DNA of 64,000 nucleotides, taken from Hermatobates lingyangjiaoensis (Eukaryota; Arthropoda; Insecta; Hemiptera; Hermatobatidae). The notes under the pieces are model-generated. The model was not told where the DNA came from, searched no databases, and saw nothing but the letters and a program-made list of their open reading frames with translations. The translations under genes and the position numbers were made by a program. Within the stretch, counting starts at the first letter, position 1. Every line of letters begins with the position of its first letter. Shown one piece after another: positions 34,405 to 45,784 of this stretch. Where the stretch lies: positions 1,387,501-1,451,500 of the forward strand of contig JAPFBL010000070.1 in the NCBI GenBank assembly GCA_026182355.1, in the 5' to 3' direction.

Positions 34405-34960
34405 ACGACTAGGTCAGGTTTGGTTACAGTGGCCGTTCCAAAAGAGGATCGACAGAGGCCACTTCTGATTCCACAAATGAAGAAAAGAGCTATCTCCCTG
34501 GTCACTATTCCACTTGAACCATATCGCGAGAGCATAAAATTTTATTACATCCCTGATCTTAGTTTATTCTCACGATTGTCATAGGAGTACTGTCCTGATG
34601 TTCGTTTCCTTTTTTGAACCATACCTGTTTTGATCTATTGCCGTGTACCTGGATTTTTCAAATCATACCACGGTTTTTGAACCATACCAGGGCATTGACA
34701 AAGAAAGTGTGAAACAGATTCTACACTTTCCTCCTCATCCTCTGTTTGACATGCTCAGCAGATGTCTCTTCCCTCCAAACCCAACCTGGTGCCATGCTTC
34801 CGTATCAACCCCTGTCCAGTACATACCGCAATGCTATTGTCCAGCGTTTCTTTACTTTTATATAGAATTTCTTTAGTCCATCTGCGGTTGCAAGAAGGTC
34901 ACAGTTGTTTTGAAATGAGACACGTGGCCTCTCTGGTCCATCTGTAGTTTACACTGTTTT
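34405..34960 (-). mobile_element. LINE (non-LTR retrotransposon) 3' end
   Basis: On the minus strand, the region holds the end of a reverse transcriptase ORF and a 3' untranslated part ending GGCCACTGTAACCAAACCTG (34411-34435). The 5' side is truncated or too decayed to follow. The zinc-knuckle ending is typical of the Jockey/I/R1 group of LINEs. The 3' end resembles the 3' end of the SINE at 9.3 kb. Confidence 0.65.
34640..34830 (-). pseudogene. LINE ORF2 C-terminal zinc-knuckle fragment
   Basis: The minus-strand frame reads LTGQGLIRKHGTRLG, LEGRDIC, stop, AC, QTEDEEESVESVSHF, LCQCPGM, then VQKPWYDLKNPGTRQ. The pattern C-x-x-C ... H-x-x-C-x-C after an LTG-G-x-x-x-H start matches the cysteine-rich C-terminus of Jockey/I/R1-type LINE ORF2. 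The stop falls inside the knuckle between the first two cysteines, so the fragment is dead. Confidence 0.65.
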
Positions 34961-34964
34961 AGAT

Positions 34965-37900
34965 TAGATCTAAAAATAAATCGTATTGCTAATAACCTAT
35001 GCTTGGAAACATTGCTTACAATGTTTAAGAGTTGAATAAATAAACTTAAAAAAACATGGAATAGTTCAACAACTTCTCTAAATGTGAAAGACGTTTATTT
35101 AATTTCTGGTAAGTATTACTAAGTCAACCTACAGAAAATGGAAAATAAAAAAATATCACAAAATATTTCAAAGCAATCAATTAAATAAAACATGCACTTA
35201 GAGCAATTAAACAAATGATGTTTAATATATATTTAAAAAAATATTAATATGCCAACACATTTAATTTTTATTAACAGATTATTATTCACATTATTATTTT
35301 CAGATTATTGTGTTTCAAAAAAAAAAGTTTTTTTTTATTTTTTTTTAATTTAAATGATTGACTGGGCCTTTGATATTCAAAGCATTAATACTGGAGTAAT
35401 TAAATGTGGCCTGCACTATTTACATACAATATATATATGTAAATTATCTACTACTCGTACTTATATGTTATATGTAATACATATTACATGTAAATTTGGA
35501 AATCCAGCATTCCTGTTCTCTGTTGCTGGAGTTTTTGTTAAAGGATTTGATTTCTCTGTCGTTTTACGGAGAGGGTTGATTGGGCATGAAACACACAAAC
35601 AGATAGTAAATCCTTTCTCTGTGATCCAGCCAGCCTAACCAAACCAGCGTGCTTTGTAATCGCCTGACTGCAGAATTCACTTTTAATCAAATTAGCTCCT
35701 AGGGCTGAGTAAAATCTAACCTAAGTGCAGAAAACTACGCTACACACGTGTAGCCCATAGCTCGAATCTCTGTAGTAAGACCATTGTATAAAAACAAAAA
35801 TTTACTACATTTACAAAAATTTTTTTTCTATGCAATACACAGTAAATGGGTATGTTACTGGAAATCTACGTTTCATTTAAGCGTAAAAGTACTTCTTAGG
35901 GGAGAGTAAATTACTGAACGAATCATAATTAATGGTACCCTCCAGACTATTTCATAGCAATTATTAAGCAAAGTATCTTGATAATAATAACAGAATATAT
36001 AGCGTAAATGCTCAAACTATTAATATATAATATTTATAATACTTTTTGAAAACGATAAATACAAACTATGTGTTTTCGTGTTGTATCAATAAGGTGTAGT
36101 AGAGGTGCAATAAAAAAAAAACACTATCCTCCCATTCGGAATACATATGTTGTGTATGGTGTGTATCTTTATCAAGTAGAATACACTACCATCTCACCTT
36201 TCATTTACATGAATCAATGTTTTTATAATGGTCATTGTTGTTTCAATTGTTAAAGATTAATTTATTAAGTAATAATTGTTGTGGAACTTTTTTGTGTCAA
36301 TATCTCCGATAATAAATAAAGCAATTAAAATAAATCAAATTTATATTTCTTATTTATTTTTACAATTCACAAAACTTTAGTGATTAACTAGCTCAGAATA
36401 ATGTCTAAATGACCTCATATGGGAGAACAGTATTTGGTTAATATAATAATTTTATTGGGAATACAAGTTATTTAAAAGGAATCACCAAGTGGAGAGCTTA
36501 GGTTCTGTTTCATACTGAAGAGTTTTTCAATCTACTATACTTTTTCATACGCTTTGCCTTGGAAACATTTGCGTTATTCAAAAATCCTAAATAACATCAT
36601 TTATCGATTACCAATTGTGTATTTAGAATCACATCATTTGGAAATATCGGTAAAAGTTAATAGCAGATATAGCTTGTATTTGTATGAGTCTGGCACTCCT
36701 TTACAAAATGTAACAGCTTCTCATAGTTTCTTGTTGGTAGCGTTAATGTTAGGTCAGCTGTTACTCTCACACTCTTGCTGTATCCCCGGTACAATGAAAC
36801 TCTGCTACAATGTAATTTACAGTTAAAGGAACATGACAATGGTTACGAAATGCTACAGCCTACTCCGTAAGAAGGAAGGCTAGAGTCAGTCAGATGTGAC
36901 CGATTCTCAACATATTCATTCGTGCTGCGTGCAGTCTGGGTAGTAACTCAGAGTCAACTGTAGCACCACCTTTACGATAACTCTAAAAAAAAAAAACCAA
37001 TATGAACCGTTTTCACAGACCTAGGTCTTAATTAAGTGCTTTGACCAACTCAATGATCTATTGACTGACACTTTGACTGTTCATTTAAAAGTTCTGACTA
37101 GATATGAGGACAGAGGCATCCTAAAGAAGTAAGTAGCAAATTCAGAAAAAGCTTTAGTTCAATTTTTACGATTGTTCAAATACAAATGTGGACAGCTTTA
37201 AAAAAAAATAATCACCCCTATAGCTGATAGGGAGAGAGAGTGATTTATAAACAGGAATTTTAAATAGCTTTAATAAACTTATACAAATAATTTTCTGGGC
37301 AGCAAGAATTCAGAACAGTAATCATAATAAACACAAAAGATGATATTAAAGCTCAGACTTCCAATAAGATAACACCTCGATATTTTATTAGCAAAGGACA
37401 CTATTCAGTTCAAGGAAGTTAAGAATCATATCAGTACAGTAAAAAAACAATTTTATTGATGAATTCTGTGTCACACACAGTCAAAAAAAGAGCAACCTCC
37501 AGAATTGACTAAACAGTGGAGCGTTTTCTATAAATGGCACAGAACTCAAACTATGTAATCTTCCTGGAAAGATTATTAACACTAAAATACCTTGTCTCTA
37601 CCTATTAGAATGCAGAGAAAAGATGGAAATTGTACAAAATTTATAAAATTGTAGCTAAATGTTTACTTTCAATTATTTCCATTTTTTTTTATTTTATTAC
37701 ATGTTTTGTTTATTTATCTCCTTTAAGATACGTTAACCCCAATAACTATAACAAAAATAATAATTAAAATCTCGAGTGGCGTGCAATCAATTTTACTATA
37801 CGTAAACATAATATGAAACTAGTAAAAAACCAACTGATGTTTAGTTTTATTTAATATGGCTATACATATATTTTACAACATGTGTCATTTGATTGCATTT

Positions 37901-39310
37901 ACATATTATCAAGTATTAGGTAGTAGTTATAAAATCATAAATATTATGCAATTTCTTTTCAAACTACTTACGAATTGATGAAATTGACAATATGATGCAT
38001 TGATTATCACTTATGATTAAAGAGTATATCTTTAGTTCTTTTGCGAATTTGTTATGGAAATGAACCTTTTTGTTTTCAAAATTCTTATAAACTAATGAGG
38101 TACAATATTTTAACAGAAAATATAAAAAAAAAATAAAAATTTAATACTACCCTGAAACATCTAATTGTTTAGGGTTGAACATGTTGTTTGTAATTGAATT
38201 AAGTTTGCACATATGAACATATAAAATAGATATATGTGAGATATATAAAGGCACGCTGACGTTTTGGATACACCATCTGTTAGTTACTAAAACTCCTTCA
38301 ATACATTAGAAGTATACTAGTTTGACATTATTAATTCAGATACGTCCAATCTTCCAGTAAATCCGATTTCTAATTTGGTCCAAAAAAAGAAAAAATAAAA
38401 GGAAGTTTGCAAAGTCAAATAGTAGAAGTTACATCCTGCACTGGAAGCAAAAACTGTTCCGAATTAGTAATTTTAAAGGAAAGAAAGAACAAGTGCGTAA
38501 AGTTAATAAGGAAGAATCAGAAAAGATACACACCGTAAGTGGGTCAAAGTGGATTAGCCAACCGAATAGAGCAATTTAGCTCTGTTAAATAAAATCATTA
38601 TTAATTGTTTCAGGGCAAAAATTACTTGGGTCCACTAAAAACATTGTTTGCACGCACTTCTTCGAATCCTTTTTTGAAGTTAATGTCACTTAAAGAACAA
38701 TTTGAACTGAATAAAAATTTAAATCCCTTTCTGTGTTTCTCTTTTAATTAAATGTTTTATGTATTTTGTACTATATGTACTAATAAGCAAAATTATAAAA
38801 CTAATTTCAGTTTACGGAGATTTCTGATTTACATAAACCATTAATTTGTGTTGCAGATGATTTTTGATTGAAAATTACCAATTATAATTATTTCAGAATC
38901 TACACCTCTGGGATCATTTGTCTATTATTTGGTTCTATGTAGGGATAGTTCATTTGTTATTCGTTATTTGAGCCATGGGTGAGCCACAATCGTGGTTATT
39001 CTACATAAATAATCCTATATTTTTGTATAACTAAGTTTATTTGTGCAAGGTTCAGTGTTTGAATCACTCACCGCTACTAAGTATTGCAATTCATAAAAGG
39101 TGAATCCATATGACACTTTAGAGAAACTTTACTGATTCAATCAGTTTCAGTTATACAAATAAAAGATGCATATTTAGGTAACTACTGACTCTTTGAAAAT
39201 ATTAGTAAAAGTTACTTTTTGAAATACAGTATGCTTACAGAAATATTCTGGGCATGGATATTTAGTAAGATTGTATGAGAGTATTCTAAAATGAAGAAGT
39301 TTTTACATAA
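34965..39310. other. AT-rich stretch, nothing recognised
   Basis: About 4.3 kb without a supported gene or known repeat. A slightly less AT-rich piece at 35490-35690 could be an old repeat but matches nothing I recognise. Short frames such as 36554-36826 show no domain. Confidence 0.4.
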
Positions 39311-39314
39311 TTAT

Positions 39315-39824
39315 TGTTGTGGCTGGTATCACAACTGGGGTTGCTTGAGGGTAGCTGCTGCTTGGGTGGAGAGTTGGCCTGTGATGACAGAGATGCTTGA
39401 ATGATGGTGGAGAGAGTGGGCGCTTGGAGGTTGGGAGGTGAATGCTTGATGTCTTGCTTGCTTGGGGGTAGAGAATAGAATGCTTGAGGTGTTGACTGCT
39501 TGCTGGTTGGAAAGGGAGTGGATGCTTGAGATGTTGACTGCTTGCTGGTTGAGAAGGGAGTGGATGCTTGAGGTGGTGTTTGCTTGCTGGTTGAGAAGGG
39601 AGTGGATGCTTGAGGTGGTGTTTGCTTGCTGGTAGAGAAGGGAGTGGATGCTTGAGGTGGTGTTTGCTTGCTGGTAGAGAAGGGAGTGGTTAGGCGAAGG
39701 GTCCGAGACTAGCCAGGTAACATTGGGCAAAGTTAGGAGGGCAGGTACTGCTAAGCTACCCTAAGCCGGCATGTACCGCTAGGCAGCCCTAAGAGAGCAG
39801 GTATACTAAGTTAAAATCTGAACA
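39315..39824 (-). repeat. BEL/Pao 3' LTR
   Basis: 510 bp, beginning TGTTCAG and ending CCACAACA on the minus strand. It contains a 42-bp minisatellite. I see no difference from the other LTR. Confidence 0.96.
39472..39690. repeat. 42-bp minisatellite in the 3' LTR
   Basis: About five units with the box GGGAGTGGATGCTTGAG at about 39514, 39556, 39598 and 39640, and a variant at 39682, period exactly 42. The same array is in the other LTR at about 45942-46160. Because 42 is a multiple of three, one minus-strand frame stays open through it, giving a 133-codon frame with a 14-residue repeat (HSLLYQQANTTSSI). I regard that frame as a by-product, not a gene. Confidence 0.93.
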
Positions 39825-39835
39825 TTCCGCCACCC
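39825..39835 (-). promoter_or_regulatory. Polypurine tract
   Basis: GGGTGGCGGAA on the minus strand lies directly against the 3' LTR, where plus-strand DNA synthesis is primed in LTR retrotransposons. Confidence 0.75.
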
Positions 39836-40131
39836 GTTGAAGGAGAAATGTCCTTCAACGAATTACCGGTTTAAAGACATATAGTTAGACAAAGATAAAC
39901 ATTAATTAAGAATATATACACTGAGTAAGAATAACTTAAACTAGACATAAAGATTTACAATTTTGAATATATACAGGGAAACAAAGATCCACATTGAGTA
40001 AGAATACATATAACATAATATACACATAAAGGTTTACAATATAAAGTTTGAATACATATGGTTATAAAAAGTAACATTAAATTCAGTAACAAGCATATGA
40101 TTTATAAAATTAATTAGATACTAAACACAGA

Positions 40132-40977
40132 TTATTCAGAGACTGAAGGTTCTTCAATAGGAAAAGGACATAGTTTTATGAGGTTACGTCGAGTCTCGGA
40201 CCCTGATGATGTCTTGACTGTAGCTACTCTATTGATTCCATCTTTTCCTGGATGCAGAGTTACTATGCGTGCTACAGGCCAAAGTAGAGGGGGCATGTTG
40301 TCTTCTTTAAGCAGAACAAGAGTACCAGGCCTGACAGAATGACAGTTACGATGCCATTTGGTTCTTTGTTGCAAACCACTGAGGTAGTCTCTAGACCAGC
40401 GTGCCCAAAACTGATTTTGAACCTGTTGGGTTAGATGCCAACGAGAGCGAAGACTACAGGTGTCATTTTCAACTTGCAGTCCTGGTATATAGCTAGAGGC
40501 ACCACCTGTCAAGAAATGGGCTGGAGTGAGGACGGAGTAGTCAGTAGGATGGGTGGACATGGGAGTCAGAGGACGGGAATTCAGTTGGGATTCTATTTCA
40601 GCTAGAACAGTGGATAATTCTTCAAATGTAAAATGCATCAAACCCATAACGCGCCGTAAATGATATTTCATCATTTTAACCCCAGCTTCCCAAAGACCTC
40701 CCATAGATGGTGATCTACTTGGAAGGAATTTGAATTCTATATCATGAATTGTGGCTTTAGTAATTACACTTGATTTAAATTGATCTGACTGGACAAGCTT
40801 ATAAAAATCATTCAGTACATTTCGTGCACCCACGAAATTTGTACCATTGTCGCAATATATAGTATTAACAGGACCACGACGGGCAATAAACCGTCGCAAA
40901 CAAGCTAAGAAATCTTCTGTCCTTAAGCTAGATACTAATTCAAGATGTATAGCTTTAGTTGCCATACAAACAAACAA
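40132..40977 (-). CDS. BEL/Pao pol 3' part: integrase catalytic core and C-terminal domain
   Basis: This is the continuation of the long polyprotein frame in another phase. It starts at a TTG, so it is not an independent gene. It begins in the integrase core just after the first catalytic aspartate. The second acidic residue is in YCDNGTNF (residue 43) and the glutamate is in GGLWEAGV (residue 97). The part after about residue 200 (NCHSVRPGTLVLLKEDNMPP, then WPVARI) is the C-terminal domain that follows the integrase in BEL/Pao (DUF5641). The frame ends at 40132, 307 bp before the 3' LTR. Confidence 0.93.
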   Translation of the reverse strand: MFVCMATKAIHLELVSSLRTEDFLACLRRFIARRGPVNTIYCDNGTNFVGARNVLNDFYKLVQSDQFKSSVITKATIHDIEFKFLPSRSPSMGGLWEAGVKMMKYHLRRVMGLMHFTFEELSTVLAEIESQLNSRPLTPMSTHPTDYSVLTPAHFLTGGASSYIPGLQVENDTCSLRSRWHLTQQVQNQFWARWSRDYLSGLQQRTKWHRNCHSVRPGTLVLLKEDNMPPLLWPVARIVTLHPGKDGINRVATVKTSSGSETRRNLIKLCPFPIEEPSVSE

Positions 40978-43900
40978 ATATATGCTTTAATTTTAGGTGA
41001 ATTTTTTCTATTTGACTGTTTTATTAATACTGGACCAGCGAAATCGATACCAGTATTATAAAAAACACGATTAACTGTGACTCTTTCCTTAGGAAGGCTT
41101 CCCATTAAGTACTTTACCGGTTCTGGTTTTAACTTGAAACATGTTACACATTTTTTATAAATATCCTTACACATATTTTTTCCATTCACTATCCAAAACT
41201 TAAGGCGAATTATATACAGTAAGTGTTGAGGTCCAGCATGTAAAGAACACCTGTGATAATGTAGAGATATCAGTCTACTTAGTGGGTGTTTAGAGCACAG
41301 TATTATTGGATGAGTTTGATCATATGGTAATGAGGCATGGTGGAGCCTTCCACCGACTCTCATAATGCCTTCACTGTCTAAAAAAGGACTCAAGGATAGA
41401 ATTCTGCTAGATTTAGGTACTTCTCCTTTGACTTTCAAGGACTGGACTTCTTCAGGAAACATGGAATTTTGAAATAATTTTATTATGACATTTTGAGCAG
41501 TCTTAGTTTCTTTTAATGTAAGTGGGCCAAATGTTCTTTCACTTTTAGATAATTTACAGTTAGAGGCAAACCTCAAAACATAACTTATACTTCTATAAAG
41601 TCTAATCCAAGAAGAGAATCTTTCAATGGTCACTAGAAGATCAGAAGAACTAATTAATGCTGTAAGGATTACACTTTTCTTCTCAGGAATTTCTGTATCA
41701 GGGAGCATATCATATGTGTCATATGGTTTATTTTCTTGAAGCCACGTGGGACCATGCAACCAAAATACAAGTTTGTTAAGAAATTCTAGTGACCGTAAGC
41801 CACGTGTTATGAGATCGGCTGGGTTGTCCTGGGTCATTACATGTGACCATATTCCATCAGCAGTCAGTTCCTGAATCTCAGATACCCGATTACATACAAA
41901 GGTTTTCCATCGTGAAGATTCAGAAGCAAGCCAATGTAGGACAATCGTAGAATCAGACCAGAATCTTGTACAACTAAATTTCATCTGAGGCAAGGATTCT
42001 TTAACGAATTGATAAAGATGAGCAAGAAGAAGAGCACCACATAACTCTAAGCGAGGCAGCGATAAGGTTCGAACTGGTGCGACTCTAGACTTAGCAACTA
42101 AGAGAGTAACTGCTATACAACCGTACGGATCTATAGATTTGAGATATATAGCTGCACCATAAGCCTTCTGACTGGCGTCACAAAACCCATGGAGTTCGTG
42201 ACTTGCTTTATCATGGTTTTTGACGTATCTTTGGATGTTAAATCGATTTAATGATAACAGGTCTGATTTAAAATGTGTCCATAACTCAAAATCATCTTGT
42301 GGTAACTTGTCATCCCAACTAAGTTTTTTAAGCCAAAGTTCTTGAATAAAAATCTTTCCATATGTGACTACCGGACAGAGAAAGCCTAGAGGATCGTATA
42401 TTTTTGCAATGTCAGATACAACAGACCGTTTGGTGTAATACAGACGATCAACAAAGTTAACCTGATAATGAAATGAATCAACCGAAGGATCCCAATAAAT
42501 TCCTAGAGTTTTCATTTCTTTAGTACAAAAGTCAAGTGAGTATAAAGGATCTGGATTATCAGATAAAGATGTCAAGAATTCATTCTGATTGGAACACCAC
42601 TTTCTAAGTTTCATACCAACTTGAGAAAAGAGCTTAGTGAGCTGGTTGTATAGATCAAACAATTTCTGAACAGAGTCTTCTCCTGACACTAAGTCATCTA
42701 CATAAAAATCATTTAAGACACAAGAGCTCGCTAAAGGAAGATTATACATTTGTTCTTTGGCAAACTTCATTATTGTTTTGATCGCCAAGTAAGGGGCAGG
42801 ACCCGTTCCATAAGTTACAGTTAATAACTTGTATATTTTTAACTGTTCAGATGGGCTATTTCTCCAGTAAACCAATTGAAATCTTGTATGAGGGGGATGA
42901 ACTAATATTTGTCTGTACATTTTTTCTAGATCAGCTGTAACAGCGTATTTGTGAAACCTGAAGCGTAAGGTTAAGCCAGAAGCATTCTGTTGTAAGGGTG
43001 GACCAATGTCTAATATTTGATTTAACGAAATTCCGGTTGATGAGGGAACAGAGCCATTAAAAACAACTCTAATTTTGGAGGAAAGACTGTCCTCTCGGTG
43101 TACTGCGTGATGAGGCAGAAAATAATTGGGGGTTAAATGTAAAGAAGAATATTCTTCCTTCGATAACTCAACCATATGACCTAAATTAATATATTCATTC
43201 ATAAAACCTTTGTATTGCTGAAAGAATTCAGGATTAGTTTGAAATTTATTTTCTAAAGAATGAAAACGTTTCAAAGCTATATTTGAAGAGTTACCAAGGC
43301 AAGATGGATCACGCTTAAAAGGAAGATGTACAATAAATCTGCCAGATGCATCTCTTTTGACAGTATTCTCGAAATGTTGTTCAACAATCTTCTCTTGCCG
43401 AGACAGTAGTCTAATTGGAGGAATGCGTTCAACTTCCCAGAACTTGGTTAGGGTTTCATTAAGGTCTTCATGGCGTTCGCTATGTACAGGAGTGATTTCA
43501 GTTGCTAATAGATTTACAGATGACTTGTCAGGAGTATACTTTCCCGCTATTATCCAACCAAGCTTCGTATTTTGAAAGACAAGAAGGTTATTTGATAAAT
43601 TAAACTTCTCTGGGGTTAGAATGTCAAAAAATATTTCGCTGCCAAGGATCAAGTCTACATTATGAGGCTTAAAGAAATACGGGTCTGCTAAAACTATATC
43701 TGGAGCAATATTCCAAGCTAAGTGGTCGATTTTAGTTTGAGGTAATTTATCAGTAAGTTTTGGAAGAATTAGGAAATCAGTCGTTGTGGTATAATCACAA
43801 ACTCTAGATTGGAGACTAGTATGAATTTTATTTTTTATGGTTGAGTGAAATTGATTAATACCACAGATAGAGGTATTAGTAGGTAAAAATGGAAAACCAA

Positions 43901-45407
43901 GAGCTCTAGAAAACGATTCTGTAATAAAGTTACTTTGAGCTCCACAATCGAGCAAGGCTGTGGCTTTAATTAATTTTCCAGAAGAATTGGCCACTAACAC
44001 CTGAGCTGTGGCTAAGAGAATGTTGCAAGTACTGCGTTGGGCAGACAATGCAACAGGGCTAATACTGCTTGGAATTTGGTCTTTGTGTAGATGGCACAAA
44101 GTATGATGCTTTTGAGAACATATCTTACATACACCAGGGTTTAAACATTCTTTTGTCTTGTGATTGTTATTAAAACAGTTTAGGCATAACCCCCTTTCAT
44201 TTACTTGTACTATGCGTTCTTCTGGAGACAATGACTTGAATTTTGGACACTCATATACCTTATGAACTTCGTGGCAAATGTGACATCTGTAATATTCACT
44301 ATTTCTTACAGGATGAGCAACTGGAAGAGATTCAGAATTACTGGGCAGACGCAGCATCTTGTCTGGATTACTAACGTTTCTTTTACTTTGCTTACTGTGG
44401 GACTGAACAGCACTATAATTACAAAATGAATTCTTCGTGGAAGACTTCTTAACAAAATTAGGAAATTTGTTCGAAGAATATATAATTCCTTTACTCTGGT
44501 CGAAAGACTTGATGGTCGATAAAGTTGCTTCCAAAGTATTTATTTCTTTTAAAAGATGCCCTTCAAAATCAAAAATTGACGGACATTGAGAACTATTTGA
44601 AAGAGCACTTTCCCAACGTGTAAGGAGGTTGACATCTAACTTGGAAGCTAATAAAGGCACTAACACATAACTGGAAGAAATCACGTCCTCTCCCAACGCT
44701 TCTAGAGAACGAATATTTTTATAGAACTCATTTGCTAGCCCTTTAAGTGATTGAAGACAATTGGGTTTAACCTTTGCTAAATTAAACAACGACGAAACAT
44801 GAGAGTTAACAATTAATCTCTTATTATCAAATCTGTTGATTAATAGTTCCCAAGCAATCCTATAATTTGTTTGCGTAATTTGAATATTGGCAACTAGATC
44901 AGCGGCTTGGCCTTTCAAACAAGATTTCAAGTACTGCAGTTTCTGAACATCATCCAAAGAGGGATTGTTGTGAATTAAACTTAGAAAATTATCTTTGAAG
45001 GAATACCAATTGTTCAAATCACCACTAAACTCGTTGATACTAATTTTTGGCAATCTAACTTGAACTTGAGAAGGACACTGCTTGCAAGATGAGAACGAGG
45101 AAGATGACAGAGACTGTGAACCTGTTTTGATCTCATGCTCCAAAAAACCCATTAACTTGAAATACCTTCTTTCAAAGTCAACTATCTCCCTATCATCATC
45201 ACAAGGATTCTTTGAACAGCTTTCAAGATCAATTAAGCACTTCCTAAATTCTTTTAGCGTGGGTTCTAATTGTCTTAGCCTGCAAGAAAGCTCAAAATGA
45301 TCTTGGTCACGACTATAATTCTGAACAAAGGTTTCAGATCTAGTCAAAATAGACATTAATGACGATTTGGAAACATTTAACTTTTCTAATATATTATATC
45401 TAGGCAT
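40935..45407 (-). CDS. BEL/Pao gag-pol polyprotein (1490 codons, ends early by frameshift)
   Basis: The start is ATG at 45405-45407, the first in this frame after the leader. In order: Gag with the DUF1759 capsid-type region (about 118-280, FSGDLNNWYSFKDNF); CCHC zinc knuckles (about 375-440, CHIC...H...C and CLNC); aspartic protease (LLDCGAQSNF, D487); reverse transcriptase (YAVTADLEKMYR near 821 and FYVDD at 901-905); RNase H (FCDASQ near 1075, LPRLELCGA, FWSDST); zinc-binding part of the integrase (HYHRCSLHAG ... KKCVTCFK, about 1383-1423); and the first integrase aspartate (GIDFAGP, D1455). The frame then runs into unrelated residues and stops at 40935. The expected integrase continues from the overlapping frame at 40977. 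Domain content and length fit a complete BEL/Pao polyprotein once both frames are counted. Confidence 0.96.
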   Translation of the reverse strand: MPRYNILEKLNVSKSSLMSILTRSETFVQNYSRDQDHFELSCRLRQLEPTLKEFRKCLIDLESCSKNPCDDDREIVDFERRYFKLMGFLEHEIKTGSQSLSSSSFSSCKQCPSQVQVRLPKISINEFSGDLNNWYSFKDNFLSLIHNNPSLDDVQKLQYLKSCLKGQAADLVANIQITQTNYRIAWELLINRFDNKRLIVNSHVSSLFNLAKVKPNCLQSLKGLANEFYKNIRSLEALGEDVISSSYVLVPLLASKLDVNLLTRWESALSNSSQCPSIFDFEGHLLKEINTLEATLSTIKSFDQSKGIIYSSNKFPNFVKKSSTKNSFCNYSAVQSHSKQSKRNVSNPDKMLRLPSNSESLPVAHPVRNSEYYRCHICHEVHKVYECPKFKSLSPEERIVQVNERGLCLNCFNNNHKTKECLNPGVCKICSQKHHTLCHLHKDQIPSSISPVALSAQRSTCNILLATAQVLVANSSGKLIKATALLDCGAQSNFITESFSRALGFPFLPTNTSICGINQFHSTIKNKIHTSLQSRVCDYTTTTDFLILPKLTDKLPQTKIDHLAWNIAPDIVLADPYFFKPHNVDLILGSEIFFDILTPEKFNLSNNLLVFQNTKLGWIIAGKYTPDKSSVNLLATEITPVHSERHEDLNETLTKFWEVERIPPIRLLSRQEKIVEQHFENTVKRDASGRFIVHLPFKRDPSCLGNSSNIALKRFHSLENKFQTNPEFFQQYKGFMNEYINLGHMVELSKEEYSSLHLTPNYFLPHHAVHREDSLSSKIRVVFNGSVPSSTGISLNQILDIGPPLQQNASGLTLRFRFHKYAVTADLEKMYRQILVHPPHTRFQLVYWRNSPSEQLKIYKLLTVTYGTGPAPYLAIKTIMKFAKEQMYNLPLASSCVLNDFYVDDLVSGEDSVQKLFDLYNQLTKLFSQVGMKLRKWCSNQNEFLTSLSDNPDPLYSLDFCTKEMKTLGIYWDPSVDSFHYQVNFVDRLYYTKRSVVSDIAKIYDPLGFLCPVVTYGKIFIQELWLKKLSWDDKLPQDDFELWTHFKSDLLSLNRFNIQRYVKNHDKASHELHGFCDASQKAYGAAIYLKSIDPYGCIAVTLLVAKSRVAPVRTLSLPRLELCGALLLAHLYQFVKESLPQMKFSCTRFWSDSTIVLHWLASESSRWKTFVCNRVSEIQELTADGIWSHVMTQDNPADLITRGLRSLEFLNKLVFWLHGPTWLQENKPYDTYDMLPDTEIPEKKSVILTALISSSDLLVTIERFSSWIRLYRSISYVLRFASNCKLSKSERTFGPLTLKETKTAQNVIIKLFQNSMFPEEVQSLKVKGEVPKSSRILSLSPFLDSEGIMRVGGRLHHASLPYDQTHPIILCSKHPLSRLISLHYHRCSLHAGPQHLLYIIRLKFWIVNGKNMCKDIYKKCVTCFKLKPEPVKYLMGSLPKERVTVNRVFYNTGIDFAGPVLIKQSNRKNSPKIKAYICLFVWQLKLYILN

Positions 45408-45763
45408 TTTGACTGAATGTATATTAATTAAGTTAATTATTAAATTATAATTATAATTGGAAAATTAAATGAATATAACAAAATATATGATAGGCAAATA
45501 CTTATAAATATACAAGGCAAAAATAAAGGGAAGATTTTGATGAATTAGATTGTTATATAAAGTTGATAATCAATTTTAGACAGAATTCAAATTACTTCTT
45601 AAGTTGGTTAATTATAGCTTGTCGAAAGAATAAGTAATTAATTATGAGCTTGATACAAATACACAATAAACCCACTGACTAGGAAATAAAGGTAAAAGGG
45701 AATAAGGTAATAAAGGTTACAGGCGTACCTTGAGTCTGCTTGAATATCTTGAATTAAGATGAT

Positions 45764-45781
45764 ATCGGGGCCGGAGGACCA
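45764..45781 (-). promoter_or_regulatory. Candidate primer-binding site
   Basis: On the minus strand TGGTCCTCCGGCCCC begins three bases inside the 5' LTR boundary. It starts with TGG, as needed to pair with a tRNA CCA end. I cannot name the tRNA. Confidence 0.5.
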
Positions 45782-45784
45782 AAA

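Noticed and set aside
34215..34584. Protein-coding gene from two overlapping open frames
   Set aside because: The sequence is better explained as the 3' untranslated part of a LINE on the minus strand.
39329..39730. 133-codon minus-strand frame in each LTR (also 45799-46200)
   Set aside because: It is the LTR minisatellite read in a frame kept open by a 42-bp period; there is no recognisable domain and it overlaps regulatory DNA.
40950..40985. Programmed -1 ribosomal frameshift in the BEL/Pao polyprotein
   Set aside because: There is no classic slippery heptamer and the break lies in the middle of the integrase, which BEL/Pao elements normally read in one frame. A unit change in a TTTG run is simpler.
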